64,000 nt of DNA from the NCBI GenBank assembly GCA_003222895.1, contig QHXI01000064.1, forward strand, positions 1-64,000. The letters are read 5' to 3'. The translations under genes and the position numbers were made by a program. The stretch is from Acidobacteriota bacterium. Its GTDB lineage: Bacteria; Acidobacteriota; Blastocatellia; Pyrinomonadales; Pyrinomonadaceae. Below the pieces are notes generated by a model. That model was given only the letters and a program-made list of their open reading frames with translations. It was not told the origin of the DNA and did no database searches. Positions 51,184 to 60,635 of this stretch are shown piece after piece; positions within the stretch are counted from its first letter, which is position 1; each line of letters opens with the position of its first letter.

Positions 51184-52308
51184 ATGAGCGATCCACTTTC
51201 AGGAATTCCCAGCGGCTTGCGCTACTTCTTTGGCCGCGAAGCGCAGGTTCGCCGAACGATCGAAGACACCGCGCTAGCTGTGTTCGCAGGCTGGTCTTAC
51301 GAAGAAATAACCACGCCCACGATCGATTACTACTCGCTGTTCGAGCAAGGCATGGGCAGCGAAGCGAGCAACTCGTTCCGCTTCATGGATGGGGACGGAA
51401 AGCTGCTCGCGTTGCGGCCCGACGTGACTTCAGGCGTCGCGCGCGCGGCGGTGACGCTGCTTAATCGACGCGAAAGGCCTCTGCGACTTTGGTACGTCGC
51501 ACCCGTTTTTCGACAGCACGCAAAATCACAAGCGGAGTTCCGACGAGAGCTGACTCAGATTGGCTGTGAGCTGTTTGGAGTCAGCGGCGGCCCGGCCGAA
51601 CTCGAAATTCTTTTAATCGCCGGCGAGATTTTTGATCGGTTGGGACTGCGAGATGATTTTGTCATCACTTTGAATGACGTGGAAGTCTTTAATGGTGTTG
51701 TTGAAAATCTAAAGCTCGATTCGACGCAGCGCGCTGCTATGCGAGAGCTGGTGGATAGTCGCAACGCAACCGACTTGGAACGACTGGTTTCACAATTCGC
51801 TTCGGTTGAAGAAAGCAGACGCTTTGCCGACCTCACTCAACTGTCGGGCAAAGGTGATGTGCTCGATGCGGCGCGTCAGGTGATTATGAACGAGCGATCG
51901 CGGGCGGCTTTGGATCGCCTGGAGCGCGTCTGGGAAATAATCACGTCTTTGAACTTGACGGATCGTTTCGAGATCGACTTGGGCGATGTTTCGACGCTGG
52001 ATTACTACACGGCTTTGAACTTCAAGATTTATCTGAAAGGCGCCGGAGTGCGCGTCGGCAGCGGCGGCCGATACGATCATCTAACGGCGAAACTCGGAAA
52101 AGCGGAACCGGCAATTGGCTTCGTAATCGATCTCGATGCTCTGACTGACGTGATGCTTGCTCGCGATGGACAAGAACCGGAAGCGCAAGCGGAAGCGACT
52201 ATGCTCCGCGTCACATCGAACGACAGCCTCACCACGTTTCAAGAAGCGATCGCCGCGCGATGGCGAGGTGAGCGCGTGCTGATTTCACCGCAGGAGGTAA
52301 AGCGATGA
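51184..52308 (+). CDS. hisZ: ATP phosphoribosyltransferase regulatory subunit
   Basis: A 374-residue histidyl-tRNA-synthetase-like protein that activates short HisG. Class II motifs remain: SGLRYFFGREAQVRRTIE, GYxxI-type SYEEITTPTIDYY, LALRPDVTSGVARAA, LRLWYVAPVFRQHAKSQAEF and VGSGGRYDHL. It lacks a C-terminal anticodon-binding domain. ATG 51184 is used; the longer frame begins inside the terminator. First structural gene after the attenuator, overlapping hisG by 4 bp. Its presence agrees with the 215-residue HisG. Confidence 0.9.
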   Translation: MSDPLSGIPSGLRYFFGREAQVRRTIEDTALAVFAGWSYEEITTPTIDYYSLFEQGMGSEASNSFRFMDGDGKLLALRPDVTSGVARAAVTLLNRRERPLRLWYVAPVFRQHAKSQAEFRRELTQIGCELFGVSGGPAELEILLIAGEIFDRLGLRDDFVITLNDVEVFNGVVENLKLDSTQRAAMRELVDSRNATDLERLVSQFASVEESRRFADLTQLSGKGDVLDAARQVIMNERSRAALDRLERVWEIITSLNLTDRFEIDLGDVSTLDYYTALNFKIYLKGAGVRVGSGGRYDHLTAKLGKAEPAIGFVIDLDALTDVMLARDGQEPEAQAEATMLRVTSNDSLTTFQEAIAARWRGERVLISPQEVKR

Positions 52309-52952
52309 GTCAACTGACGATTGCGATCGCTAAAGGCAGGCTGCAATTTGACGCGTTGGAGTTGCTGAAGCGGATCGGCATAAATCTGACAGATGCGACT
52401 GAGACATCCCGCCGTCTCTCGGTCGAAGATCAAACCGGCGAGTATAGATTTCTTTTTGCGAAACCAGGCGACGTCGCCGTCTATGTCGAACATGGTGTGG
52501 CTGATTGCGGGATTGTTGGGCGCGACGTTTTGCTGGAAACAAACGCGGACGTTTTACAACCGCTCGATCTGACGATTGGCCGTTGTCGCATGGTTGTCGC
52601 CGCGCTGGCAGCTGCGCCAGGGAACGGCCATGGAATGCTGAAGGTCGCGACGAAATATCCGGGCATCGCGACGCGCCACTTCGGCTCGCGCGGACAACCC
52701 GTCGAGATTATTCAACTCTCGGGCTCGGTAGAATTAGCGCCGGTGCTTGGCCTCGCCGATTGCATCGTCGATTTGGTCGAGACCGGCCGCACGTTGCGTG
52801 AAAATGGCCTGGCAGTCGTCGAAGAGATCTTTTCTTCGACCGCTCGTCTAATATCTAATCGCGCGAGTTATCAATTGAAAGCGGAGTCGATGATGAAGTT
52901 GCTCGATGCAGTGAGATGTGCGGTCCGTGAAGGAGTTAAGGCGGATGATTGA
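52305..52952 (+). CDS. hisG: ATP phosphoribosyltransferase, short form
   Basis: A 215-residue catalytic subunit performing the first step: ATP plus PRPP to phosphoribosyl-ATP. Seen: LTIAIAKGRLQFDALELL, YVEHGVADCGIVGRDVL, KVATKYPGIATRHF, and ADCIVDLVETGRTLRENGL, the PRPP-binding loop. The C-terminal ACT-like regulatory domain of long HisG is missing, as expected when HisZ is encoded. Start ATG overlaps the hisZ stop. Confidence 0.95.
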   Translation: MSQLTIAIAKGRLQFDALELLKRIGINLTDATETSRRLSVEDQTGEYRFLFAKPGDVAVYVEHGVADCGIVGRDVLLETNADVLQPLDLTIGRCRMVVAALAAAPGNGHGMLKVATKYPGIATRHFGSRGQPVEIIQLSGSVELAPVLGLADCIVDLVETGRTLRENGLAVVEEIFSSTARLISNRASYQLKAESMMKLLDAVRCAVREGVKADD

Positions 52953-54237
52953 AACTATCAACAGCAACGATCGCCAGACGTGGGCGACGAAGCTCAAGCG
53001 CATCCGCGAACGAAGCGTGGCGTTGAACGCGCAACTGATGAATGACGTCGCCAAAATCATCCACAACGTGCGAATAGAAGGCGATGCCGCGTTGATTGAA
53101 TACGCAGCGCTGTTTGACGGCGTGACGATGAATCAATCTGAGCTTCGCATGGATGAAGCGAAACTGAGTGAGCTGTCGAAGCAAATTGATGAGAAGTTAT
53201 TGAGCGCGCTGCGCGACGGAATCGCGAACGTGCGCGCTTTCCACGAGCGGCAGCGCGAGTCGTCGTGGGAGATTGCGCCGACCAATGGCGTGCGCCTGGG
53301 CCAACGAATCATGCCCATCAGCAAAGCCGGATTGTACGTGCCGGGCGGAACCGCGAGTTATCCATCGTCGCTGATCATGAACGTCGTACCGGCGCAGGTC
53401 GCGGGCGTGGAACGAATCGTTGTGGCGACACCGCCGAACGCGCTACAACAGAATCCGGCGATTGCGGCAGCGTTGATCGAACTTGGCGTGACCGAGGTTT
53501 ACGCAGTCGGCGGCGCTCAGGCCATCGCTGCGCTGGCCTACGGAACGGAAACGGTCGCCGCCGTCGACAAAATCACTGGTGCTGGCAATCGCTACGTCGC
53601 CGCAGCGAAAAAGCTCGTGTTTGGCGTCGTGGGCATCGATTCAATCGCGGGCCCCAGCGAGGTGGTGATCCTCGCGGACGACAACGCGCGCGCCGATTTC
53701 ATCGCGGCTGATTTGCTCGCACAAGCCGAACACGATGAAGACGCGTCGTCGGTGCTGATTACAACCAGCGAAACATTGGCGCGTGAAGTTGCAGCGGAGC
53801 TGGATCGACAACTCTCGGCGCTTCCGCGAAAAGCTATCGCCGAAAAATCGCTGGCCCAATTTGGCGCGCTGATCGTTGTTTCGGATTTGGATGAAGGAGT
53901 TTCGATCATCAACGATCTCGCTCCGGAACATCTGGAAATCGTAACCGGTGAGGACGAGGCAATCGCCGCGAAAATCAAAAACTCGGGCGCAATCTTCTTT
54001 GGTTCCTACACGCCGGAAGCTGTGGGCGATTATTTCGCCGGGCCGAATCATGTTCTGCCGACGGGTGGCGCCGCCCGATTTTCTTCTGCGTTGGGCGTCT
54101 ACGACTTCATGAAACGAACCAGCATGCTGCGATATTCACGCGAAGCCCTCGCGGAGTGCGCTGATAAGATCTCGACGTTGGCAAGCGCCGAAGGGCTCGC
54201 CGGGCACGCGCGTTCGGCAATGATCAGAGTGAAATGA
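52945..54237 (+). CDS. hisD: Histidinol dehydrogenase
   Basis: A 430-residue zinc enzyme oxidising L-histidinol to L-histidine in two steps with NAD. Landmarks: GLYVPGGTASYPSSLIMNVVPA, AVGGAQAIAALAYGTETV, ITGAGNRYVAAAKKLVFG, GIDSIAGPSEVVI, LLAQAEHDEDA (zinc/active site), and NDLAPEHLEIV. ATG 52945, with AGGAG 9 bp upstream, overlaps the hisG stop; the longer frame from 52918 would extend further into hisG. Confidence 0.96.
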   Translation: MIETINSNDRQTWATKLKRIRERSVALNAQLMNDVAKIIHNVRIEGDAALIEYAALFDGVTMNQSELRMDEAKLSELSKQIDEKLLSALRDGIANVRAFHERQRESSWEIAPTNGVRLGQRIMPISKAGLYVPGGTASYPSSLIMNVVPAQVAGVERIVVATPPNALQQNPAIAAALIELGVTEVYAVGGAQAIAALAYGTETVAAVDKITGAGNRYVAAAKKLVFGVVGIDSIAGPSEVVILADDNARADFIAADLLAQAEHDEDASSVLITTSETLAREVAAELDRQLSALPRKAIAEKSLAQFGALIVVSDLDEGVSIINDLAPEHLEIVTGEDEAIAAKIKNSGAIFFGSYTPEAVGDYFAGPNHVLPTGGAARFSSALGVYDFMKRTSMLRYSREALAECADKISTLASAEGLAGHARSAMIRVK

Positions 54238-54238
54238 A

Positions 54239-55315
54239 ATGAGCAAGCCGATCGACATCATCAAACCGAGCGTTCGCGAGTTGCGCGCGTACACACTTTC
54301 ACCGCATCGCGCGACGGTGAAAATCAATCAGAACGAAAACCCGTGGGACGTGCCCGCGCGAATCAAACAAGAAACGGAGCGCCGGTTATCAGAGCGAAAG
54401 TGGTCGCGTTATCCGGACTTTGTTCCCATTGCCTTGCACGAACGATTAGCAACGTTTTCGAATTGGACCGCCGCAGGGGTACTCGCCGGAAATGGATCAA
54501 ATGAATTAATCCAGGCGCTTCTGATGGTAACGGTCGGCCAGGGAAAGCGCGTGCTGATTTCGGAGCCCACATTCACACTCTACCGGCAAATCGCAACCGT
54601 GCTCGATGGCGAAGTGTTGAGCGTGCCGCTGAATGAAAGTCTTGAATATGACCCGGACCGGTTGCGAAGCGCGGTGGCTGACTCCAAACCCGATGTAACG
54701 ATCATCTGCTCGCCAAACAATCCGACTGGTTGCCTGATCGATGATGACGATTTGGGTGATCTGCTTAACGCCTCGAATGGTTTTGTTGTGGTCGATGAGG
54801 CTTATCACGAATTCAGCGAGCATTCGGTAGTTTCATTGTTGAAGGATCATCCGAACCTCATTGTCCTGCGAACATTTTCAAAAGCGATGGCCATGGCCGG
54901 ATTGCGAGTTGGTTATTTACTGGCGGCGCCGGAGTTGACGCGCGAAATTGGCAAAGCACTTCTGCCTTATAACCTAAACGTGATTTCGCAGACGGCGGCG
55001 GAAGTTGCGATCGAATTCTACGAAGCTGAAGTGCGGCCGCTGGTGCGCGCGATCATTGTCGAGCGCGATCGGCTATTTACTGAACTTGAAAACATTGATG
55101 GTCTGGCGCCAGTTAAGTCGAACGCGAATTTCATAGTCGTGCGTTCGCGAATAAGTCCGCGAGAGGTCTTCGATCAATTGCTGAAACGCGACATTCTGAT
55201 CCGCGATGTCAGCGGTTATCCGATGCTGTCGGACTACTTTCGCGTAAGCGTCGGGACGCCGGAAGAGAACGACAAATTGATTGCGGCCTTGCGAGATATT
55301 TTCAAACAGGAGTGA
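54239..55315 (+). CDS. hisC: Histidinol-phosphate aminotransferase
   Basis: A 358-residue class I/II PLP aminotransferase converting imidazole acetol phosphate to histidinol phosphate. Landmarks: VKINQNENPWDVP at the start, LAGNGSNELIQALLM, CSPNNPTG, VVDEAYHEFSE and the PLP lysine in RTFSKAMAMAGLRVGY. It starts one base after the hisD stop. Ends overlapping the region of the hisB start. Confidence 0.95.
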   Translation: MSKPIDIIKPSVRELRAYTLSPHRATVKINQNENPWDVPARIKQETERRLSERKWSRYPDFVPIALHERLATFSNWTAAGVLAGNGSNELIQALLMVTVGQGKRVLISEPTFTLYRQIATVLDGEVLSVPLNESLEYDPDRLRSAVADSKPDVTIICSPNNPTGCLIDDDDLGDLLNASNGFVVVDEAYHEFSEHSVVSLLKDHPNLIVLRTFSKAMAMAGLRVGYLLAAPELTREIGKALLPYNLNVISQTAAEVAIEFYEAEVRPLVRAIIVERDRLFTELENIDGLAPVKSNANFIVVRSRISPREVFDQLLKRDILIRDVSGYPMLSDYFRVSVGTPEENDKLIAALRDIFKQE

Positions 55316-55323
55316 ACGAAAGC

Positions 55324-55932
55324 ATGGCGACAACGAAGAAGACCACAACGCGATCTGCCGCGGTCAATCGGCGGACGAAAGAGACCGATGTCCGCGTCAA
55401 ATTGAATCTGGATGGCCGCGGCCGCGAGCGTATCGAGACTGGCTTGCCGTTTCTCGATCACATGCTTTCGCTCTTCGCTCGGCATGGACTGTTTGACCTC
55501 GAAATAGTTTGCCAAGGCGACCTGGAGATTGACGATCATCATTCGGTCGAAGACATCGCGCTAACGCTGGGCCAAGCTTTACGCGAAGCGTTGGATGACA
55601 AAGCGGGAATCAATCGTTACGGCGAAGCGGTCGTCCCGATGGATGAAGCGTTATGTCGTTCAGTTATCGACCTGTCAGGCCGTTTCTATCTGGTCTATGA
55701 AGTGCAAACCAAGCGCCAGAAGATCGGGAATTTCTCAGTCGAACTCGCGGAACATTTCTGGCGCTCGTTCGCCGAAACGGCAAAGTTCAATCTGCACATC
55801 GATTGTTTACGCGGGCGAAACACTCATCACATCCTCGAAGGAACGTTCAAGGCGACAGCGCGCGCGCTGAAACAAGCGGTCGCGCGCGACCCGCGTATTC
55901 AAGGGGTGCCGAGCACGAAAGGAATTCTGTAA
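55324..55932 (+). CDS. hisB: Imidazoleglycerol-phosphate dehydratase
   Basis: A 202-residue Mn-dependent enzyme removing water from imidazole glycerol phosphate. Typical motifs: FLDHMLSLFARHGLFDLEI, DDHHSVEDIALTLGQAL, RYGEAVVPMDEALCR and DCLRGRNTHHILEGTFKA. No phosphatase domain is fused; HisN is encoded separately. Both GTG at 55312 and ATG at 55324 are possible. ATG is preferred because AGGAG sits 11 nt before it but abuts the GTG. Confidence 0.95.
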   Translation: MATTKKTTTRSAAVNRRTKETDVRVKLNLDGRGRERIETGLPFLDHMLSLFARHGLFDLEIVCQGDLEIDDHHSVEDIALTLGQALREALDDKAGINRYGEAVVPMDEALCRSVIDLSGRFYLVYEVQTKRQKIGNFSVELAEHFWRSFAETAKFNLHIDCLRGRNTHHILEGTFKATARALKQAVARDPRIQGVPSTKGIL

Positions 55933-55938
55933 CACTCA

Positions 55939-56556
55939 ATGACGCGCGTCGCAATCATCGATTACGGAGTCGGCAATCTGCGTTCGGTTGAGAAAGCGTT
56001 TGTCGCGGCCGGATGCGACGCCGTCGTTAGTTCCGATCGAGACATTCTCATGAAAGCCGAACGATTAGTGTTGCCGGGCGTCGGCGCCTTCGCGGCATGC
56101 ATGAAAGAGCTATCGCAACGCGGCTTTGATGAAGTGGTGCGACAGCGCGCGGCCGAAGGCGTGCCGCTACTCGGTGTATGCGTCGGAATGCAAATGTTGT
56201 TTGAAGAGTCGGAAGAGTTCGGGCGCACGCGGGGCTTGGCGTTGTTGCCAGGCCGTGTGCGAGCTTTCAAAACGGATCTGCCGATCCCTCATGTTGGGTG
56301 GAACCTGGTTCGACACAAGAAAGCGCATCAGTTGTTCGAAGGGATTGGCGATCGCTCGTTTTTCTATTTTGTTCACTCGTTCTTTTGCGAGCCGACGGAG
56401 GAGGATGTTGTCATCGGCGAGACTGAATACGGTTCACACTTCGCGTCGATCGTAGCGCGCAAGAATATTTGTGGCGTGCAGTTTCATCCCGAGAAGAGTC
56501 AGCAGGACGGGCTGCGCCTGCTTAGGAATTTTGCGATCAGTGATCAGATAAGCTGA
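55939..56556 (+). CDS. hisH: Imidazole glycerol phosphate synthase, glutaminase subunit
   Basis: A 205-residue class I glutamine amidotransferase supplying ammonia to HisF. The nucleophile Cys lies in [13 protein letters not shown] (about residue 79); His and Glu follow in [20 protein letters not shown] is the HisF-contact region. It starts 6 bp after hisB and is followed by hisF after 4 bp, as needed for equal expression of the two subunits. Confidence 0.96.
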   Translation: MTRVAIIDYGVGNLRSVEKAFVAAGCDAVVSSDRDILMKAERLVLPGVGAFAACMKELSQRGFDEVVRQRAAEGVPLLGVCVGMQMLFEESEEFGRTRGLALLPGRVRAFKTDLPIPHVGWNLVRHKKAHQLFEGIGDRSFFYFVHSFFCEPTEEDVVIGETEYGSHFASIVARKNICGVQFHPEKSQQDGLRLLRNFAISDQIS

Positions 56557-56560
56557 ACTC

Positions 56561-57328
56561 ATGTTGGCGAAACGAATCATTCCGTGTCTCGATGTCGATC
56601 GCGGTCGCGTGGTCAAGGGAATCAAGTTTGTTTCACTTGTTGACGCCGGCGATCCCGTCGAGCAAGCGCGTGCTTACGATGCGCAGAGCGCGGACGAACT
56701 TACGTTCCTCGATATCACCGCGTCGTCGGACAAACGCGCGATCATGATCGGAATGGCGCGCCGTGTCGCCGACGAAGTATTCATTCCTTTGACGATTGGT
56801 GGTGGCCTGAGTTCGGTGGAAGACATTCGCGCGGTGTTGCGCGCGGGAGCGGATAAAGTTTCGGTGAACACCGCCGCGGTTGAACGGCCGGAATTGATTC
56901 CGGCGGCCGCGGAAACCTTCGGTAGCCAATGCGTAGTCCTCGCGATCGATGCGCGCCGCAGAAATGCAAACGATGTCTCGCAAGGCTGGGAGGTTTTCAC
57001 CCATGGTGGCCGAAAGAGAGTCGATCTGGATGCGATTGAATGGGCGAATCGAGCCGAAGATTTGGGTGCCGGGGAAATTCTTTTGACGAGCATGGATCGC
57101 GATGGCACGCGTGACGGTTATGATCTCGAATTGACGCGCGCGATCAGTTCCTCGGTTCGTATTCCTGTGATTGCGTCCGGCGGTGCGGGAAAGCTCGAAC
57201 ACTTTTTTGAAGCACTGACGGTTGGAGGAGCGAGCGCAGTGCTGGCCGCTTCCCTGTTTCATTTCGGTGATTACAAAATTGAAGACGTGAAGAATTATCT
57301 GCGCGAGCGAGGAGTGGTAGTGCGATGA
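56561..57328 (+). CDS. hisF: Imidazole glycerol phosphate synthase, cyclase subunit
   Basis: A 255-residue (beta/alpha)8 enzyme forming imidazole glycerol phosphate and AICAR. Catalytic Asp11 is in [18 protein letters not shown] and the second Asp in [10 protein letters not shown]. Phosphate loops [13 protein letters not shown] and [12 protein letters not shown] are intact. It overlaps hisIE by 4 bp (ATGA). Confidence 0.97.
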   Translation: MLAKRIIPCLDVDRGRVVKGIKFVSLVDAGDPVEQARAYDAQSADELTFLDITASSDKRAIMIGMARRVADEVFIPLTIGGGLSSVEDIRAVLRAGADKVSVNTAAVERPELIPAAAETFGSQCVVLAIDARRRNANDVSQGWEVFTHGGRKRVDLDAIEWANRAEDLGAGEILLTSMDRDGTRDGYDLELTRAISSSVRIPVIASGGAGKLEHFFEALTVGGASAVLAASLFHFGDYKIEDVKNYLRERGVVVR

Positions 57329-57966
57329 ACATCAACGAGATAAAGTTGGACAAGCAGGGTCTGGCGCCCGCGATCGTGCAGGACGCTCAGACGCGGCGCG
57401 TGCTCACGCTCGCCTACATGAACAACGAAAGCCTGCAACGCACGCTGGAGACCGGCGAGACCTGGTTTTGGTCTCGTTCGCGTCAAAAGCTTTGGCACAA
57501 AGGCGAAACTTCCGGCTACACGCAACGCGTGGAAAAAATCTCGATGGATTGTGATGCTGATGCTTTGCTGGTCAGCGTTACGCCGAAGGGCCCGGCTTGT
57601 CATACCGGCGCGGAATCATGTTTCTTCAACACCTTGTTTGATCAGAATACGCAGACAGAAGCCAACTTGGGTGAGACGCTGACACGCCTTTACGAATTAA
57701 TCGCGTCGAGACAACGCGAACGGCCTGAAGGTTCCTACACAACGTACTTGTTCGATCAGGGCATTGACAAGATTCTGAAAAAGCTTGGCGAAGAAGCTAC
57801 GGAAACGATCGTCGCAGCAAAGAATGACGATCGCGAAGCGCTTATTAATGAAGCATCCGATCTGCTCTATCACCTCGTTGTCTTGTTAGTCGAACGGGGC
57901 GTCACGCTAAAGGAAATCAGCGACGAATTGGCAAAGCGCGGCGGCACACGCAAGGAAGCATCTTGA
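57325..57966 (+). CDS. hisI: Bifunctional phosphoribosyl-AMP cyclohydrolase / phosphoribosyl-ATP pyrophosphatase
   Basis: A 213-residue fused HisIE. The N-terminal cyclohydrolase half (about 1-110) has [37 protein letters not shown] and DCDADALLV (metal and Cys sites). The C-terminal pyrophosphohydrolase half has [15 protein letters not shown] and [13 protein letters not shown]. Its stop overlaps the TTG start of hisN. Confidence 0.95.
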   Translation: MNINEIKLDKQGLAPAIVQDAQTRRVLTLAYMNNESLQRTLETGETWFWSRSRQKLWHKGETSGYTQRVEKISMDCDADALLVSVTPKGPACHTGAESCFFNTLFDQNTQTEANLGETLTRLYELIASRQRERPEGSYTTYLFDQGIDKILKKLGEEATETIVAAKNDDREALINEASDLLYHLVVLLVERGVTLKEISDELAKRGGTRKEAS

Positions 57967-58739
57967 AAACAGACGAGGCGAAACAACTTCTCGATTTCAC
58001 CGTACGAATTGCGGAAGAAGCAGGCGCGATCACTTCCGGCTATTTCAAAAAATCGATTGCTGTAGAGCGGAAGGCCGACAACTCTTTCGTCACCATTGCC
58101 GATCGTGAAGCGGAACGCCACATTCGCGCGCGCATCGAGAAAGCTTTTCCCGACGACGGCATCCTTGGCGAAGAAGAAGGCGAGAAAGACAGCAGGTCCG
58201 GACGACGTTGGATCATCGATCCGATCGACGGTACTTACTCGTTCGTTCACGGCGTACCGCTTTATGCAATTCTGCTGGCGCTGGAGATCGACAATGAAGC
58301 AACCATTGGCGTGGTGAATCTGCCCGAACTGAACGAGATCGTTTTCGCGGCTAAGGGCCTCGGCTGTTTTCACAACGACCAGCCGGCGCGAGTTTCTACG
58401 ACAAAGTCGCTCAACGAAGCACTCTTGCTGTGCACGGATTTCGGCACGTGTTATCAGCACGGCTTCGGCGCGGCGTGCGAACGTTTGCAGCAGCGGGTCG
58501 AGGCGCGGCGCACTTGGGGAGATGCGTACGGATATGTTCTGGTTGCGACTGGCCGGGCCGAGATCATGCTCGATCCGGTTATGAATGTTTGGGATTGCGC
58601 TGCCCTCGCGCCAATTCTCGAAGAGGCCGGCGGTAATTTCACGGACTGGCGCGGCAAAAAAACAATCTATGGAGGAAACGCGATCGCGACAAACGGCGTG
58701 TTGTTCGATGAAGTAATGTCGGTCATTAACGAATGCTGA
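57963..58739 (+). CDS. hisN: Histidinol-phosphatase, inositol-monophosphatase family
   Basis: A 258-residue Mg-dependent phosphatase. Metal sites: [10 protein letters not shown] (Glu), [15 protein letters not shown] (Asp-x-Ile-Asp-Gly-Thr) and [18 protein letters not shown]. The start is TTG in a 4-bp overlap (TTGA) with hisIE. HisN-type phosphatases replace the HAD-type domain of E. coli HisB, and the position in the operon makes the function nearly certain. It overlaps hisA by 7 bp. Confidence 0.92.
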   Translation: MKTDEAKQLLDFTVRIAEEAGAITSGYFKKSIAVERKADNSFVTIADREAERHIRARIEKAFPDDGILGEEEGEKDSRSGRRWIIDPIDGTYSFVHGVPLYAILLALEIDNEATIGVVNLPELNEIVFAAKGLGCFHNDQPARVSTTKSLNEALLLCTDFGTCYQHGFGAACERLQQRVEARRTWGDAYGYVLVATGRAEIMLDPVMNVWDCAALAPILEEAGGNFTDWRGKKTIYGGNAIATNGVLFDEVMSVINEC

Positions 58740-59464
58740 TTATTCCCGCAATTGATCTTCGCGATGGTCGGTGTGTGCGTCTGAAACAGGGGCGCAAGGA
58801 TGACGTCACGGAATATGAGGGCGATCCGATTGAGGTCGCAAAAGGATTTCAAAATCAAGGCGCGCAATGGCTGCATGTGGTCGATCTCGATGGAGCATTC
58901 GCTGAAAGTAATTCGACGAATCGGCAAAAGCTGAAGTCGATCGTCGAAGCGGTGAACGTTCCCGTTCAATTCGGCGGAGGATTGCGGCGCTTCACTGACG
59001 TCGAACAGGCGCTGCAACTCGGTGTATCCCGTGTCGTCATCGGCACGCTCGCGGTTGAATCTCCCGAGATTTTAAGAACGCTGCTCGATTCATTCGGATC
59101 GGATCGCCTTGTTGTCGGGATCGATGCGAAGAGCGATCAGGTTGTAATTCGTGGATGGGAGGAATCGCAACCGATTAGCGCGCTCGACCTCGCGCGGGAT
59201 GTTGTTCGAGCGGGAGTGAAACGAATCATCTATACCGATGTGGCGCGGGACGGTATGCTCGACGGACCGAATTTTGAAATGACGCGGATGATGGCGCACG
59301 AGAGTGGCGCGTCGGTAACCGCATCAGGCGGCGTTTCTTCACTTGAAGACATTAAGCGTCTGAAGAAATTAGAGGATTCAGGCGTTGACTCACTAATCGT
59401 TGGCCGGGCAATTTACGAAAAACGATTCACACTTGAAGAGGCAATTCGTGCAGCTAACGAGTGA
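58733..59464 (+). CDS. hisA: ProFAR isomerase
   Basis: A 243-residue (beta/alpha)8 isomerase opening the ribose of ProFAR. Catalytic Asp8 is in [18 protein letters not shown] and the second Asp in IYTDVARDGM. VQFGGGLRRFTDV and ASGGVSSLEDIKRL bind phosphate. It closes the operon. The usual order has hisA next to hisF, so its place at the end after hisN is less common. Confidence 0.96.
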   Translation: MLIIPAIDLRDGRCVRLKQGRKDDVTEYEGDPIEVAKGFQNQGAQWLHVVDLDGAFAESNSTNRQKLKSIVEAVNVPVQFGGGLRRFTDVEQALQLGVSRVVIGTLAVESPEILRTLLDSFGSDRLVVGIDAKSDQVVIRGWEESQPISALDLARDVVRAGVKRIIYTDVARDGMLDGPNFEMTRMMAHESGASVTASGGVSSLEDIKRLKKLEDSGVDSLIVGRAIYEKRFTLEEAIRAANE

Positions 59465-59576
59465 TTGTTCCGGCAAATTCTCTGACCATTGATCATGGCC
59501 GCTCGGGACCGTCATGCCGCGGCCGCATCTCATTTCGCATCTGCTGAAATTTCTGCCACTGATGTTTCGCTCGCCA

Positions 59577-59728
59577 TTCCCAAAATGCTTGGTTGGCCGA
59601 CGCTGATCTCAACGATGGCAATAATCGGTTCTGTGATCTTCTCAGTCGCGGTAGGAATCTTCTTCGGTTATTACCCGGCGCGCAAAGCCGCAGCGCTGGA
59701 TCCGATCGATGCGCTCAGATATGAATAA
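59577..59728 (+). pseudogene. C-terminal remnant of a MacB/FtsX-type permease
   Basis: The last 50 codons before the TAA at 59726-59728 read [20 protein letters not shown] then [22 protein letters not shown], the final helix and C-terminus shared by MacB-like ABC permeases. Upstream codons (from 59489) are not membrane-like and the first three helices are absent. A cut-down remnant between hisA and an inverted repeat element. Confidence 0.7.
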
Positions 59729-59750
59729 CGCTTGATCGCGCGCTTCGCTT

Positions 59751-59832
59751 TGTCAGAACGGGGAGCGGTAGCGACCCGATCAAAGCGCAACTTGAGTGGA
59801 TGATCCCATCGCTACCGCTCCGGGTTCTGACA
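59751..59832. repeat. TGTCAGAAC inverted element, copy B
   Basis: Left arm TGTCAGAACGGGGAGCGGTA... (59751-59782) and right arm ...CGCTCCGGGTTCTGACA (59801-59832) are reverse complements at about 27 of 32 positions. Total length 82 bp. It lies between the MacB remnant and the ABC ATPase gene; the long frame at 59796 begins inside it. Confidence 0.75.
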
Positions 59833-59912
59833 CGAACGCCGCGCGGCTTGGCGATCGAGGAAAACTTCTTCGCTTCCCAGCGAACAGCATTCGTGTTAAG
59901 ACTCTCCATCGC

Positions 59913-60635
59913 ATGAGCCTGCTTACCGTTAAGAATTTATCTGTTCGGATCGAAGACAAGCTGATCGTGGATGACGTGAGCTTCGATTTGTCGGAGCGAG
60001 AGCGTCTGAGCATCCTCGGTCCAAACGGCGCCGGCAAGACCGTCCTGCTTAAAGCTCTGTTAAACCTAATTCCGTCGACCGGCAAGATCGGGTGGAGTCC
60101 GGAAGCGCGAATCGGTTACGTTCCACAAAAGATCGATGCCGAGATCCACCTGCCGTTAACTTTCAACGATCTGTTTCAGGCCAAGTGCAGCACGTTGAGA
60201 GTTTCGATTCACGATGCGAGAAACGTCGCAGAGAGCGTCGGCCTGACGAAGGATATTTTGGCCACGCCGGTGGGCCATCTTTCCGGCGGCCAATTTCAAC
60301 GCGGCTTAATTGGATTTGCGTTGATTGGCGAGCCGAACGTTCTGCTGCTGGATGAGCCGACCGCAAGCGTCGATGAGCCGGGCGAAGAGCACATCTATGA
60401 ATTGATTCATCGACTGCAGGAAGAGCGAAACCTCGCGAGCATCATGGTGTCGCACGATCTGAGTTTTGTATTTCGTTATGCCACCACCGTTTTGTGTTTG
60501 AATCGCCAGCGCGTCTGTTTTGGCAGTCCGCGAGATGCGTTGTCGCATGACGTGCTCGAAAAACTCTACGGAGAATCGGTCGGTTTCTACGCTCACGATC
60601 ATCACGTGTCAGTTTCGCAACCTGTTCAATCGTGA
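59913..60635 (+). CDS. Metal ABC transporter ATP-binding protein (ZnuC/MntB-like)
   Basis: A 240-residue single ATPase. Walker A GPNGAGKTVLLKALL, signature LSGGQFQRGLI, Walker B VLLLDEPTASVD and switch His in MVSHDLSFVFRYA are intact. FVFRYATTVLCLNR and a C-terminal His cluster (YAHDHHVSVS) are typical of zinc/manganese transporters. ATG 59913 (MSLLTVKNL) is chosen because the longer frame begins in repeat DNA. It overlaps the permease start by 4 bp. Confidence 0.87.
   Translation: MSLLTVKNLSVRIEDKLIVDDVSFDLSERERLSILGPNGAGKTVLLKALLNLIPSTGKIGWSPEARIGYVPQKIDAEIHLPLTFNDLFQAKCSTLRVSIHDARNVAESVGLTKDILATPVGHLSGGQFQRGLIGFALIGEPNVLLLDEPTASVDEPGEEHIYELIHRLQEERNLASIMVSHDLSFVFRYATTVLCLNRQRVCFGSPRDALSHDVLEKLYGESVGFYAHDHHVSVSQPVQS

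Noticed and set aside
59796-59912. 39-residue extension of the metal ABC ATPase
   Set aside because: The extra codons start inside the inverted repeat at 59751-59832 and the family N-terminus is at 59913.
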